Part shown: piece by piece, positions 32,795-40,588 of the stretch
How positions within the stretch are numbered: position 1 is the stretch's first letter
Layout of the letters: the number at the start of each line of letters is the position of its first letter
Source: Bradyrhizobium arachidis
GTDB lineage: Bacteria > Pseudomonadota > Alphaproteobacteria > Rhizobiales > Xanthobacteraceae
NCBI RefSeq assembly: GCF_015291705.1
Contig: NZ_CP030050.1
Span: 4,340,001 to 4,404,000, forward strand
DNA length: 64,000 nt
Direction: 5' to 3'
The notes under the pieces: generated by a model
Databases searched by the model: none
What the model was told of the DNA's origin: nothing
Seen by the model: only the letters and a program-made list of their open reading frames with translations
Made by a program: the position numbers and the translations under genes

Positions 32795-32869
32795 TCCCAG
32801 CACTCCTTAAGGGCGTTTGCGCGCCTGGCGGCGGTCTCCGAGCCGTCCGGACCCTGCCCATGGTTTTTG

Positions 32870-32905
32870 TTGACGAGACCTGATCTTTTGTACGATAGTA
32901 CAAAT
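32870..32905 (+). promoter_or_regulatory. Promoter with TetR-type operator, tetR and downstream operon
   Basis: TTGACG at 32870 is followed by an inverted repeat TTTTGTAC (32886-32893), spacer GATA, GTACAAAT (32898-32905). The repeat lies across the expected -10 element and ends 3 bp before the tetR ATG. It aligns almost base for base with 9151-9186. Autorepression is likely. Confidence 0.75.
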
Positions 32906-32908
32906 CAC

Positions 32909-33619
32909 ATGGTACGCAAGCCCACCAGCAAGGAAACGGCCCGCAAGCCGAACATGCGCGAGGCGATTCTCGCCGCGGCCGAGGAGCTGTTCGCCACCAA
33001 CGGCTTCAACGCCGTCTCGGTGCGCGACATCGCACAGGCCGCCGGGGCCAATCCCGGCAGCGTCACCTATCATTTCAAGACCAAGGACGGCCTGCTGCTG
33101 GAAATCTACCGGCGCCATTGCGGGCCGATGAATTTGCGCCGTTCCGAGCTGCTCGCCGCCGCAAAACGCGTGCGCGATCTCCAGGATCGGCTCGAGGCGA
33201 TCGTGCGGGCCTATGTGGTGCCGGCCTTTACCTCCGGCAGCGATCTCGCCGGCGGGGGAGCGCGCTTCACGCGGCTGCGCGCCGTGATGTCGGCGGAAGG
33301 CAACGAGGTCGCGCGAAAGATCATCGCGCAGACCTTCGACGACACCAGCCACGCCTTCATCGATGCGATCCACGAGAGCCTGCCGCACATTCCGCGCACC
33401 GACATCGTCTGGCGCAGCCACTTCCTGCTCGGTGCACTCTATTATTCGCTGGTGACGCCGGATCGCGTCTCGCGCCTGTCGCGCGGCGAGGCCGACGGCA
33501 GCGATGCCGCGGGCGCGATCGAGCAACTGGTGCAGGCCACCGTCGCTGCGTTCCAGGCACCGGCGCTTGATCAGGCCGCGCCGGCACGGCGGCGGAGTGT
33601 CGCAAGCAGCAAGACTTGA
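32909..33619 (+). CDS. TetR family transcriptional regulator of the aromatic lower pathway
   Basis: A 236-residue TetR protein. The N-terminal helix-turn-helix is ILAAAEELFATNGFNAVSVR then DIAQAAGANPGSVTYHFKTK (about residues 17-56). A ligand-binding domain follows with the C-terminal TetR_C-like motif HFLLGALYYSL. The ATG at 32909 is only 3 bp after the operator, and the transcript start predicted from the -35 box falls almost at the ATG, so the mRNA may be leaderless. The gene is followed 72 bp later by the amidohydrolase genes on the same strand; the whole operon would then be autoregulated. Confidence 0.87.
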   Translation: MVRKPTSKETARKPNMREAILAAAEELFATNGFNAVSVRDIAQAAGANPGSVTYHFKTKDGLLLEIYRRHCGPMNLRRSELLAAAKRVRDLQDRLEAIVRAYVVPAFTSGSDLAGGGARFTRLRAVMSAEGNEVARKIIAQTFDDTSHAFIDAIHESLPHIPRTDIVWRSHFLLGALYYSLVTPDRVSRLSRGEADGSDAAGAIEQLVQATVAAFQAPALDQAAPARRRSVASSKT

Positions 33620-33691
33620 AAGAGACCGCTGAGGGGAGCGCATCCAGCGTTTCCGCTCGCAAGCGGTCCATGTGACTGGGTGCTTTAGGAT

Positions 33692-34651
33692 ATGAACAGG
33701 CGGGAGTGCTTGCATCTCTTGACCGGACTGGCCGGCGCGGCGCTTGCGGGGGAGGTGAACGCGCAAGGCATCGAGCCGAAGGTGATGCCGACCATCGCGC
33801 CGCCGGACCCAAATCCCAAAACGCCGTCCTTCAAGCTGCCGCCAAAGTCCTGCGACAGCCATACCCACATCTTCGGGCCGGCCTCGCGTTATCCGTTCGC
33901 GGAAAAGCGGCCCTACAACACGGCCGACGCGCCGCTGGAGATGTTCCGCAGCCTCCATGAGAAGATCGGCGTCGAGCGCTGTGTCATCGTCAATGCCACC
34001 GTGCATGGCACCGACAATCGCGTCGTCACCGATGCCATCGCCCAGAGCGAGGGCGCCTACAAGGGCATCGCCAACGTCAATGACGAGATGACCGAGAAGG
34101 AGCTGGCGGCGCTCGACAAGGGCGGCATCTGCGGCTGCCGCTTCGCCTTCCTCAAGCGCCTCGGCGGCGTCGGCGACATGAACAAGTTCCAGCGCATCGT
34201 GCATCGCGTCGCCGAGCTCGGCTGGCATATCGACGTCTATTTCGAGCCGGGCACGATTCCCGAGTTCGCGCCGATCCTCACCGCGCTGCCGACGCCTTAC
34301 GTGATCGATCACATGGGCACGGTGCAGGCGGGGAAGGGGTTGGATGATCCCGGCTTCACCGCGCTGCTCGACCTCCAGAAGAAGGACGAGAAGTGCTGGG
34401 TCAAGATCACGGGCCTGGAGCGCGCATCCGCGGCCGGTAAGCCGTTCCACGACGCTGTGCCGTTCGCGAAGGCGCTGATCGAAAATGCGCCCGATCGCGT
34501 CATCTGGGGCACCGACTGGCCGCATCCGAACGTCAAGGTCATGCCGAATGACGGCGATCTCGTCGACCTCATTCCCCTCTACGCGCTTGATGAGAAAATC
34601 CGGCAAAAGCTGCTGGTCGACAACCCCGCTCGGCTATTCAAGTTCACCTGA
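33692..34651 (+). CDS. Amidohydrolase, 2-pyrone-4,6-dicarboxylate hydrolase (LigI) family, with exported N-terminus
   Basis: A 319-residue TIM-barrel amidohydrolase of the LigI-related group. The metal-site motif CDSHTHIFGP (His57, His59), IDHMG near residue 209 and WGTDWPHPN near residue 271 are present. LigI opens the lactone 2-pyrone-4,6-dicarboxylate to 4-oxalomesaconate. An N-terminal extension with paired arginines (MNRRECLHLLTGLAGAALAG) ending near VNAQG looks like a Tat-type signal peptide, which the paralogue downstream lacks. The two copies share most core motifs, so they arose by duplication. The next gene begins 5 bp later. Confidence 0.84.
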   Translation: MNRRECLHLLTGLAGAALAGEVNAQGIEPKVMPTIAPPDPNPKTPSFKLPPKSCDSHTHIFGPASRYPFAEKRPYNTADAPLEMFRSLHEKIGVERCVIVNATVHGTDNRVVTDAIAQSEGAYKGIANVNDEMTEKELAALDKGGICGCRFAFLKRLGGVGDMNKFQRIVHRVAELGWHIDVYFEPGTIPEFAPILTALPTPYVIDHMGTVQAGKGLDDPGFTALLDLQKKDEKCWVKITGLERASAAGKPFHDAVPFAKALIENAPDRVIWGTDWPHPNVKVMPNDGDLVDLIPLYALDEKIRQKLLVDNPARLFKFT

Positions 34652-34656
34652 CGACG

Positions 34657-35535
34657 ATGATGTACACACCCACCATTCCGCCACCCGATCCGAACACGCG
34701 CACGCCAAAATTCAAGCTGCCGAAGCTGTCGTGCGATGCGCATTGCCACATCTTCGGGCCGGGCTCGAAATATCCTTACGCGCCAGATCGCTCCTACACG
34801 CCGCCGGACGCGCCGCTTGAGGATTTTCGCGCGCTGCACGCCAAGCTCGGCGTCGAGCGCGCCGTCATCGTCAATGCCAGCGTGCACGGCACCGACAACA
34901 CGGTGGCGCTGGATGCGATCGCAAAAAGCAATGGCGCGTATCGCGCGGTCGCCAATATCGACGACACCATCACCGAGCGCGGGCTCCAGGTGCTGCACGA
35001 GGGCGGCTTCCGCGGCTGCCGCTTCAATTTCGTCCGCCATCTCGGCGGCGTCCCCGACAAGCGCGTGTTCAACCGTATCATCGCGATGGTCGCGCCGCTC
35101 GGCTGGCACATCGATCTGCATTTCGATGCGATCGACCTGCCTGAATATGCCGACATGCTGACGAGGCTGCCGCTGAGCTACACCATCGACCATATGGGCC
35201 GGGTGAAGGCCTCCGAGGGGCTTGATCAGCTTCCCTTCAAGATATTGATCGAGCTGATGCAGCGCGACGAGAAGTGCTGGGTCAAGATCTGCGGCTCTGA
35301 ACGTGTCTCCTCGGCCGGCCCGCCCTTCACCGACGCGGTGCCGTTCGCGCGCAAGATCGTCGAGACCGCGCCCGACCGCGTCATCTGGGGCACCGACTGG
35401 CCGCATCCCAACGTCAAGGTGATGCCGAACGACGGCGATCTCGTCGACCTGATTCCGTTGTTCGCGCCGGAGCCGGAGTTCCAGCAGAAGATTCTCGTCG
35501 ACAATCCCGCGCGCCTGTTCGAGTTCGACCGATGA
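34657..35535 (+). CDS. Amidohydrolase, 2-pyrone-4,6-dicarboxylate hydrolase (LigI) family, cytoplasmic copy
   Basis: A 292-residue paralogue of the preceding gene without a signal peptide. The motifs are CDAHCHIFGP (His29, His31), IDHMGRV and WGTDWPHPNVKVMPNDGDLV. It is the likelier true lactonase for a cytosolic 2-pyrone-4,6-dicarboxylate step leading to 4-oxalomesaconate. That product is the substrate of the GalB-like hydratase encoded two genes further on. The start at 34657 (a second Met follows at once) comes 5 bp after the upstream stop. It overlaps the carrier gene by ATGA. Confidence 0.85.
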   Translation: MMYTPTIPPPDPNTRTPKFKLPKLSCDAHCHIFGPGSKYPYAPDRSYTPPDAPLEDFRALHAKLGVERAVIVNASVHGTDNTVALDAIAKSNGAYRAVANIDDTITERGLQVLHEGGFRGCRFNFVRHLGGVPDKRVFNRIIAMVAPLGWHIDLHFDAIDLPEYADMLTRLPLSYTIDHMGRVKASEGLDQLPFKILIELMQRDEKCWVKICGSERVSSAGPPFTDAVPFARKIVETAPDRVIWGTDWPHPNVKVMPNDGDLVDLIPLFAPEPEFQQKILVDNPARLFEFDR

Positions 35536-36833
35536 CCGCTATGGCGATCGACAAGCCGCGCGGCCGCGCCTGGTGGAAGGAGCTCTGGATCCAGGTGCTC
35601 ATCGCCATGGCGGCCGGCATCGCGCTTGGGATCGTTAGCCCCGAGGCGGGCGCCAAGATGCAACCGCTGGGGGATGCCTTCATCAAAGCGATCCGGATGC
35701 TGATCGCGCCGATCATCTTCTGCACCGTCGTGCACGGCATTGCCCATATGGCCGACATGGCGCGCGTCGGGCGCGTCGCGGTGAAGGCGATCATCTATTT
35801 CGAGATCATGACGACGATCGCGCTGATCATCGGTCTCGTCGCGGTTAACCTGCTCCGGCCCGGCGTCGGCATGAACATCGATCCCGCCAGCATCAATGCC
35901 AGCGCGATCGAGCCTTACGTCAAGCAGACCGGCGCCATCGGCTTCGTGCCGTTTCTCCTCAACATCGTGCCCGCGACGTTCATCGGTGCCTTCGCGGAAG
36001 GCAACATCCTCCAGGTGCTATTTATCTCCGTGCTGTGCGGCTTCGCGCTGGTGCAGCTTGGCGAGCGTGCCGCGCCGCTGGTGAGCCTGATCGACATCGC
36101 CGCCAAGATGGTGTTCGCGGTGGTCGGCTTCGTGATGTGGGCGGCGCCAATCGGCGCGTTCGGCGCGATTGCCTTTACCGTCGGCAAGTTCGGCGTGGGC
36201 TCGCTGGCCTCGCTCGGCAAGCTGCTCGGCGGTTTTTATCTGACCTGCGTGGTCTTCATCTTCGTGGCGCTCGGCCCCGTCGCGCGTTTGTGCGGCTTCT
36301 CGCTGCTCAAGCTGATCCGCTACATCTGGGAGGAGCTGCTGATCTGCATCGCCACGACGTCGTCCGAGACGGTGCTGCCGCGAATGCTGACCAAGCTGGA
36401 GAAGGCCGGCTGCGAGAAGAGCGTGGTGGGGCTCGTGATCCCGACCGGCTATTCCTTCAATCTCGATGGCACCTGTCTCTATCTTGCCGCCGCCTCGGTG
36501 TTCCTCGCGCAGGCGACCAACACGCCGTTCGGACTCGCCGAGCAGATCGAGCTCTTGCTGATCCTGCTCGTGACCTCCAAGGGCGCGGCGGGGATCGCAG
36601 GCGCCGCCTTCGTCGTGCTGGCGGCGACGCTCTCGGCCACAGGCTCCATCCCGGTGACGAGCGTGGCGCTGGTGCTCGGCATCCACCGCCTGATGTCGCA
36701 GGGACTGACGCCGACCAATCTGATCGGGAACGCGGTTGCGACCATCGCGATTGCCAAATGGGAAGGCGCGCTCGACGGCGAGCGGTTGAAGCGCGTGCTC
36801 GACGGCGAGGAACCGGCGGCCGTCGCGGCCTGA
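35532..36833 (+). CDS. DctA-type dicarboxylate/amino acid:cation symporter
   Basis: A 433-residue sodium/proton:dicarboxylate symporter (SLC1-type fold). Visible family motifs are PLGDAFIKAIRMLIAPIIFC, the serine-rich hairpin TTSSETVLPRMLTKLEKAGC, the GYSFNLDGTCLYL transmembrane substrate-site motif and the second hairpin TSKGAAGIAGAAFVVLAATL. It imports C4-dicarboxylates or related acids. Within this operon a tricarboxylic or pyrone-type acid is possible. It starts on the ATGA overlap with the lactonase gene, so expression is coupled to the pathway and distinct from the classical dctBD-regulated dctA. Confidence 0.88.
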   Translation: MTAMAIDKPRGRAWWKELWIQVLIAMAAGIALGIVSPEAGAKMQPLGDAFIKAIRMLIAPIIFCTVVHGIAHMADMARVGRVAVKAIIYFEIMTTIALIIGLVAVNLLRPGVGMNIDPASINASAIEPYVKQTGAIGFVPFLLNIVPATFIGAFAEGNILQVLFISVLCGFALVQLGERAAPLVSLIDIAAKMVFAVVGFVMWAAPIGAFGAIAFTVGKFGVGSLASLGKLLGGFYLTCVVFIFVALGPVARLCGFSLLKLIRYIWEELLICIATTSSETVLPRMLTKLEKAGCEKSVVGLVIPTGYSFNLDGTCLYLAAASVFLAQATNTPFGLAEQIELLLILLVTSKGAAGIAGAAFVVLAATLSATGSIPVTSVALVLGIHRLMSQGLTPTNLIGNAVATIAIAKWEGALDGERLKRVLDGEEPAAVAA

Positions 36834-36899
36834 TGAATTGGCTTCCTGCATGCGGCAGGCGGCCTATGCTGCTTACGAACGAAGAGGGGAGTTTGTCCC

Positions 36900-37613
36900 A
36901 TGAAAACAGGTCTTGTCGTTACCGCCCATCCCGGCGATTTCGTTTGGCGTGCCGGCGGCGCCATCGCGCTGCATGCGAAGAAGGGCTATCGCATGAAGAT
37001 CGTCTGCATGTCCTTCGGCGAGCGCGGCGAGAGTCAGTTCGCCTGGAAGGAGAAGGGCGCGACGCTGGAATCGGTCAAGGCCGGCCGCAAGGACGAGGCA
37101 GAGCGGGCCGCTAAGCTGTTAGGGGCCGAGATCGAGTTCTTCGATTGCGGCGACTATCCGCTCAAGCTGACGGAAGCGCATTTCGACCGCATGGTCGACA
37201 TCTACCGCGAGCTCAATCCGAGCTTCGTGCTGACCCATGCACTGGAAGACCCCTATAATTTCGACCATCCGAACGCGGCGCATTTCGCCCAGGAGACGCG
37301 CGTGGTCGCGCAGGCCATGGGTCACAAGCCCGGCGCGCAGTACAAATATTCCGCGCCGCCGGTGTTCCTGTTCGAGCCGCACCAGCCCGAGCAGTGCAAC
37401 TACAAGCCGGACTTGCTACTCAAGATCGACGAGGTCTGGACGCAGAAGTACGAAGCGTTCCAGATCCTGGCCGCGCAGAAGCACCTCTGGGGCTATTACG
37501 AGCGCGTCGCGCTCAACCGCGGCATCCAGGGCAGCCGCAACACCGGCGTGCCCATGACCTATGGCGAGGCCTATCAGCGCCTGTTCCCGACCGTTGCGGA
37601 GGAGCTGGCATGA
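36900..37613 (+). CDS. PIG-L family protein, 4-oxalomesaconate hydratase (GalB-like)
   Basis: A 237-residue member of the PIG-L/LmbE family. The metal-binding N-terminal motif is [20 protein letters not shown]; the usual HPDD is HPGD, as in the GalB branch where the enzyme hydrates 4-oxalomesaconate instead of deacetylating a sugar. [20 protein letters not shown] and [20 protein letters not shown] complete the site. GalB forms 4-carboxy-4-hydroxy-2-oxoadipate in the gallate route of Pseudomonas putida. The next gene encodes the aldolase that splits that product and overlaps this one by ATGA, which is strong support. Confidence 0.82.
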   Translation: MKTGLVVTAHPGDFVWRAGGAIALHAKKGYRMKIVCMSFGERGESQFAWKEKGATLESVKAGRKDEAERAAKLLGAEIEFFDCGDYPLKLTEAHFDRMVDIYRELNPSFVLTHALEDPYNFDHPNAAHFAQETRVVAQAMGHKPGAQYKYSAPPVFLFEPHQPEQCNYKPDLLLKIDEVWTQKYEAFQILAAQKHLWGYYERVALNRGIQGSRNTGVPMTYGEAYQRLFPTVAEELA

Positions 37614-38293
37614 AGCCCGTCGTCGTTCGCAACATTGAGCGGGCCGATCCCGCCGGCATGGCGGAATACGGCGTCTCGACTGTGCACGAGGCCTATGGTC
37701 GCATCGGCCTGATGAAGCCGTATCTGCGCCCCGTCTGGGCGGGCGCCTCGATTGCCGGTCCAGCTGTCACCGTGCTGGCGCAGCCCGGCGACAATTGGAT
37801 GATCCATGTCGCGGTCGAGCAGTGCAAGAAGGGCGACATCCTCGTCGTCGGCTGCACCACCGACAATACCGACGGCATGTTCGGCGAGCTGCTGGCGACC
37901 TCGCTCCAGGCGCGCGGCGTGCAGGGGCTGGTCATCGATGCTGGCTGTCGTGACGTCAAAGCGCTGCACGAGATGAACTTTCCGGTGTGGTCGCGTGCGG
38001 TTTCGGCCAAGGGCACGGTCAAGGCGACGCTCGGCTCGGTCAACGTTCCCGTGGTCTGCGCCGGCGTCAACGTCGATCCCGGCGACATTATCGTCGCCGA
38101 TGACGACGGTGTCGTCGTGGTGCCGAAGCGTTACGCCGCCGAGGTCGCGGAGAAGGCGAAGAAGCGCAACGCCGACGAGGGCGGCAAGCGCAAGCGGCTC
38201 GCCTCGGGTGAGCTGGGGCTCGACATGTACAGCATGCGCGAGGCCTTGGCGAAGGCGGGCCTTGTCTATGTGGACCATCCCGAGGACGTCTGA
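37610..38293 (+). CDS. ligK: 4-carboxy-4-hydroxy-2-oxoadipate aldolase (LigK/GalC-like)
   Basis: A 227-residue class II pyruvate aldolase with the RraA-like fold. The motifs are [38 protein letters not shown] and the catalytic [12 protein letters not shown] segment with the Arg-Asp pair. [21 protein letters not shown] block is typical of the family. It cleaves 4-carboxy-4-hydroxy-2-oxoadipate to pyruvate and oxaloacetate, the last step of protocatechuate 4,5-cleavage and gallate pathways. The ATG at 37610 overlaps the previous TGA. Confidence 0.87.
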   Translation: MKPVVVRNIERADPAGMAEYGVSTVHEAYGRIGLMKPYLRPVWAGASIAGPAVTVLAQPGDNWMIHVAVEQCKKGDILVVGCTTDNTDGMFGELLATSLQARGVQGLVIDAGCRDVKALHEMNFPVWSRAVSAKGTVKATLGSVNVPVVCAGVNVDPGDIIVADDDGVVVVPKRYAAEVAEKAKKRNADEGGKRKRLASGELGLDMYSMREALAKAGLVYVDHPEDV

Positions 38294-38319
38294 GCGGATA
38301 AGAGAAGCGGAGCGGGCGG

Positions 38320-39189
38320 ATGGATCGTCTCAAGCTGAAGGCCGTGCTCGGCAGTCATCCCCATGTCAAAGCGGTGAAGAGCGGCGAGCTCCGCTCCGAC
38401 CTCTTCGACCTCGATTTCGTTGAATACACACCCACCAATACGGCGTTCAAGCCGATGGTGCGCGAGCAGGCGTTCGACGTCTGCGAGATGGCGATCGTCA
38501 CTTTTCTGATGGCGAAGGCGCACGGCAAGCCGCTGGTGCTGCTGCCGGCGACCATGATGGGGCGCTTCCAGCATTCCTATGCGCTCTACAATCCGGCGAA
38601 GGGAACACTCGGACCGTCCGATCTCGAAGGCAAGCGGGTCGGCATCCGCTCGTTTACGACCACGACCGGCGCCTGGATCAGGGGCATCCTCGCCAACGAC
38701 TACGGCGTCAATCTCGACAAGATCAAATGGGTCACCTTCGAGAACCCGCACGTCGCCGAATATATCGACACCACCGAGCGTGCGCCGAAGGACAAGAAGG
38801 TCCTTCAGATGCTCATCGACGGCGAGCTCGATGCCGTCCTCGGCGAGACCTCCAACGATCCCAAGCTGAAGCCGCTCTTCCCCGATCCTTCCGCGGAAGC
38901 GGCCAAATGGTACGCGCGGCGCGGCGTCGTGCCGGTCAATCATCTCGTGGTCGTGACCGAGCCGCTCGCGAAATCGCGTCCCGACGTGGTCGCGGGCGTC
39001 TATGATCTGCTCAAGCGCAACAAGCAGCAGATGGGCACTGCGGCGACACCGGACCTCGTTCCGTTCGGGATCGAGGCGAACCGAAAACCGTTGGAGCTGA
39101 TCGTCGACTACGCATTCCAGCAGGCGCTGATCCCGCGCCGCTATGCGGTCGAGGAACTGTTCGACGAGACGACACGAGGATTGAACTGA
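38320..39189 (+). CDS. 4,5-dihydroxyphthalate decarboxylase-like / NMT1-type substrate-binding fold protein
   Basis: A 289-residue protein with a periplasmic-binding-protein fold but no signal peptide. The segment ENPHVAEYIDTTERAPKDKK and the N-terminal LKAVLGSHPHVKAVKSGEL resemble the 4,5-dihydroxyphthalate decarboxylase (Pht5) branch, which is cytoplasmic. Pht5 turns 4,5-dihydroxyphthalate into protocatechuate. Cytosolic location plus catabolic context favour an enzyme over a transporter receptor, yet the substrate need not be the phthalate. It begins 26 bp after the aldolase gene, and its TGA overlaps the ATG of the dehydrogenase gene. Confidence 0.72.
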   Translation: MDRLKLKAVLGSHPHVKAVKSGELRSDLFDLDFVEYTPTNTAFKPMVREQAFDVCEMAIVTFLMAKAHGKPLVLLPATMMGRFQHSYALYNPAKGTLGPSDLEGKRVGIRSFTTTTGAWIRGILANDYGVNLDKIKWVTFENPHVAEYIDTTERAPKDKKVLQMLIDGELDAVLGETSNDPKLKPLFPDPSAEAAKWYARRGVVPVNHLVVVTEPLAKSRPDVVAGVYDLLKRNKQQMGTAATPDLVPFGIEANRKPLELIVDYAFQQALIPRRYAVEELFDETTRGLN

Positions 39190-40103
39190 TGGCGGATCCG
39201 AAACGGTGGCAGATCGGGCTGGTCGGCTATGGCGAGGTCGGCCGCATCCTTGCCGAGGATTTGCGCCAGCAGGACATCAAGGTCGCAGCCTATGACATCA
39301 AGCTCGGGACCGAGCACGGCGCGCCGCTGACGGAGCATGCGGCGAAGCACGGGGTGACGCTCGCGGCGTCTCACGCCGAGCTGACTGCAAAATCCGATTT
39401 CATCATCTCCGCCGTCACCGCGAGCCAGGCCGTTCCGGTCGCAAAGGCCTGCGCGGCCGCGATCAACCAGGGCACGTGGTTTCTCGATTTCAATTCGGCC
39501 TCGCCCGGCGCCAAGCAGCGCGCCGCTGCGCTGATCGACGCTGCCGCGGGACGCTATGTCGAGGGCGCCGTGATGACCTCGGTGCCGCCGTACCGGATCA
39601 AGGTGCCGCTGTTGCTCGGTGGTCCCGGCGCGAAGGAGCTGGAGCCGCTCCTGAACGCGATCGGCTTTGCCGCGAAGGTCGCGAGCGACAAGCTTGGCGT
39701 GTCCTCGGCCGTCAAGATGTGCCGCAGCATCATGATCAAGGGCCTCGAGGCCATGGTCATCGAAAGCTTCACCACCGCGCGGGCCTATGGCGTCGAGGAC
39801 GCGGTGCTGGCCTCGCTTAGGGAAACCTTTCCCGCCATCGATTGGGAGAAGCAGGGCGCCTATTTCTTCCAGCGCGTGATCGAGCACGGCCGCCGCCGGG
39901 CCGAGGAAGTGCGCGAGGTCGCCGAAACCGTGCGCGAGGCGGGGCTGACGCCGTGGTCGGCGCAGGGCACGGCTGAGCGTCAGGCCTGGATTGCCGATCT
40001 CGCCGATGAAGGTCTGTTCGGCAAGAAGGGAACGAAGGAGTTCGCCCGCAGCGCCGATTGGCGCACCGAGGCAGACCGCATCCTCGCCAAGATCAAGCGC
40101 TGA
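39189..40103 (+). CDS. NAD(P)-dependent dehydrogenase, 6-phosphogluconate-dehydrogenase-like with DUF1932 domain
   Basis: A 304-residue two-domain oxidoreductase. The N-terminal Rossmann motif is IGLVGYGEVGRILAEDLRQQ. A hydroxyacid-dehydrogenase-like catalytic segment, LDFNSASPGAKQRAA, follows, and the C-terminal helical part (SSAVKMCRSIMIKGLEAMVI) matches the DUF1932 domain. It probably oxidises a hydroxy-acid intermediate of the aromatic pathway, perhaps like LigC at the semialdehyde step, although it is not a LigC homologue. It is the last gene of the TetR-headed operon; the 3' end overlaps the convergent small gene by 11 bp. Confidence 0.82.
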   Translation: MADPKRWQIGLVGYGEVGRILAEDLRQQDIKVAAYDIKLGTEHGAPLTEHAAKHGVTLAASHAELTAKSDFIISAVTASQAVPVAKACAAAINQGTWFLDFNSASPGAKQRAAALIDAAAGRYVEGAVMTSVPPYRIKVPLLLGGPGAKELEPLLNAIGFAAKVASDKLGVSSAVKMCRSIMIKGLEAMVIESFTTARAYGVEDAVLASLRETFPAIDWEKQGAYFFQRVIEHGRRRAEEVREVAETVREAGLTPWSAQGTAERQAWIADLADEGLFGKKGTKEFARSADWRTEADRILAKIKR

Positions 40104-40437
40104 CCGCGCGCGTTCGGCTCGGGGGCTTGCCGCCGTCGCCATAGCCGGAAATTTCGTCGCGCGCTTGCTCGATCAAGCCGATCAGGCTCTTGGCCTTGCG
40201 GACGACGTCAGTGCTGCGCTCGGCGCGGAACTCGGTCAGGATCATGCGAATGCATTTGTCGGCCGTATCGAGCGCCCAGAGCGCGTGAGCCATGTCGCTC
40301 TCGGTCTGGATCGCCGAGATATCGAGGCCCGACAGCACTTCGCCGATGCCGTTCAATCGCTTGATGGCCGCTTCGGCGGGCGTGCTGGCCCGGATCGACT
40401 GATAATCGATGCCGCCGAATGCGCTGAACAAATCCAT
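40093..40437 (-). CDS. Hypothetical helical protein, 114 residues
   Basis: An all-helical soluble protein with no family I recognise. The segments KRLNGIGEVLSGLDISAIQT and DMAHALWALDTADKCIRMIL suggest two or three amphipathic helices; the last 20 residues are Gly/Arg-rich. The coding sequence converges with the dehydrogenase gene and overlaps its end by 11 bp. The start at 40437 is the only early ATG. Function unknown. Confidence 0.6.
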   Translation of the reverse strand: MDLFSAFGGIDYQSIRASTPAEAAIKRLNGIGEVLSGLDISAIQTESDMAHALWALDTADKCIRMILTEFRAERSTDVVRKAKSLIGLIEQARDEISGYGDGGKPPSRTRAVSA

Positions 40438-40588
40438 GACTTCCCCGGAGAGCGCAGTTGGTCAGTGCGCATCTCCCAGTATGATCACTGCGGCCGACCT
40501 CGCAACGCGGGCAGCTACGGTCCGGGATTTTGCGGGACCGGGATTTCGGGGCGAATTGGCGGTGAATCGGGCCCGAATGGTCCAGCGA

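Noticed and set aside
32795..32803. GTG start for the Bug receptor three codons upstream
   Set aside because: The AAGGAG ribosome-binding site overlaps this codon; it is correctly placed only for the ATG at 32794.
33648..33670. CCGCT-CGCA-AGCGG hairpin after tetR as a terminator
   Set aside because: The stem is only 5 bp and no T-tract follows. Read-through into the amidohydrolase genes is more likely.
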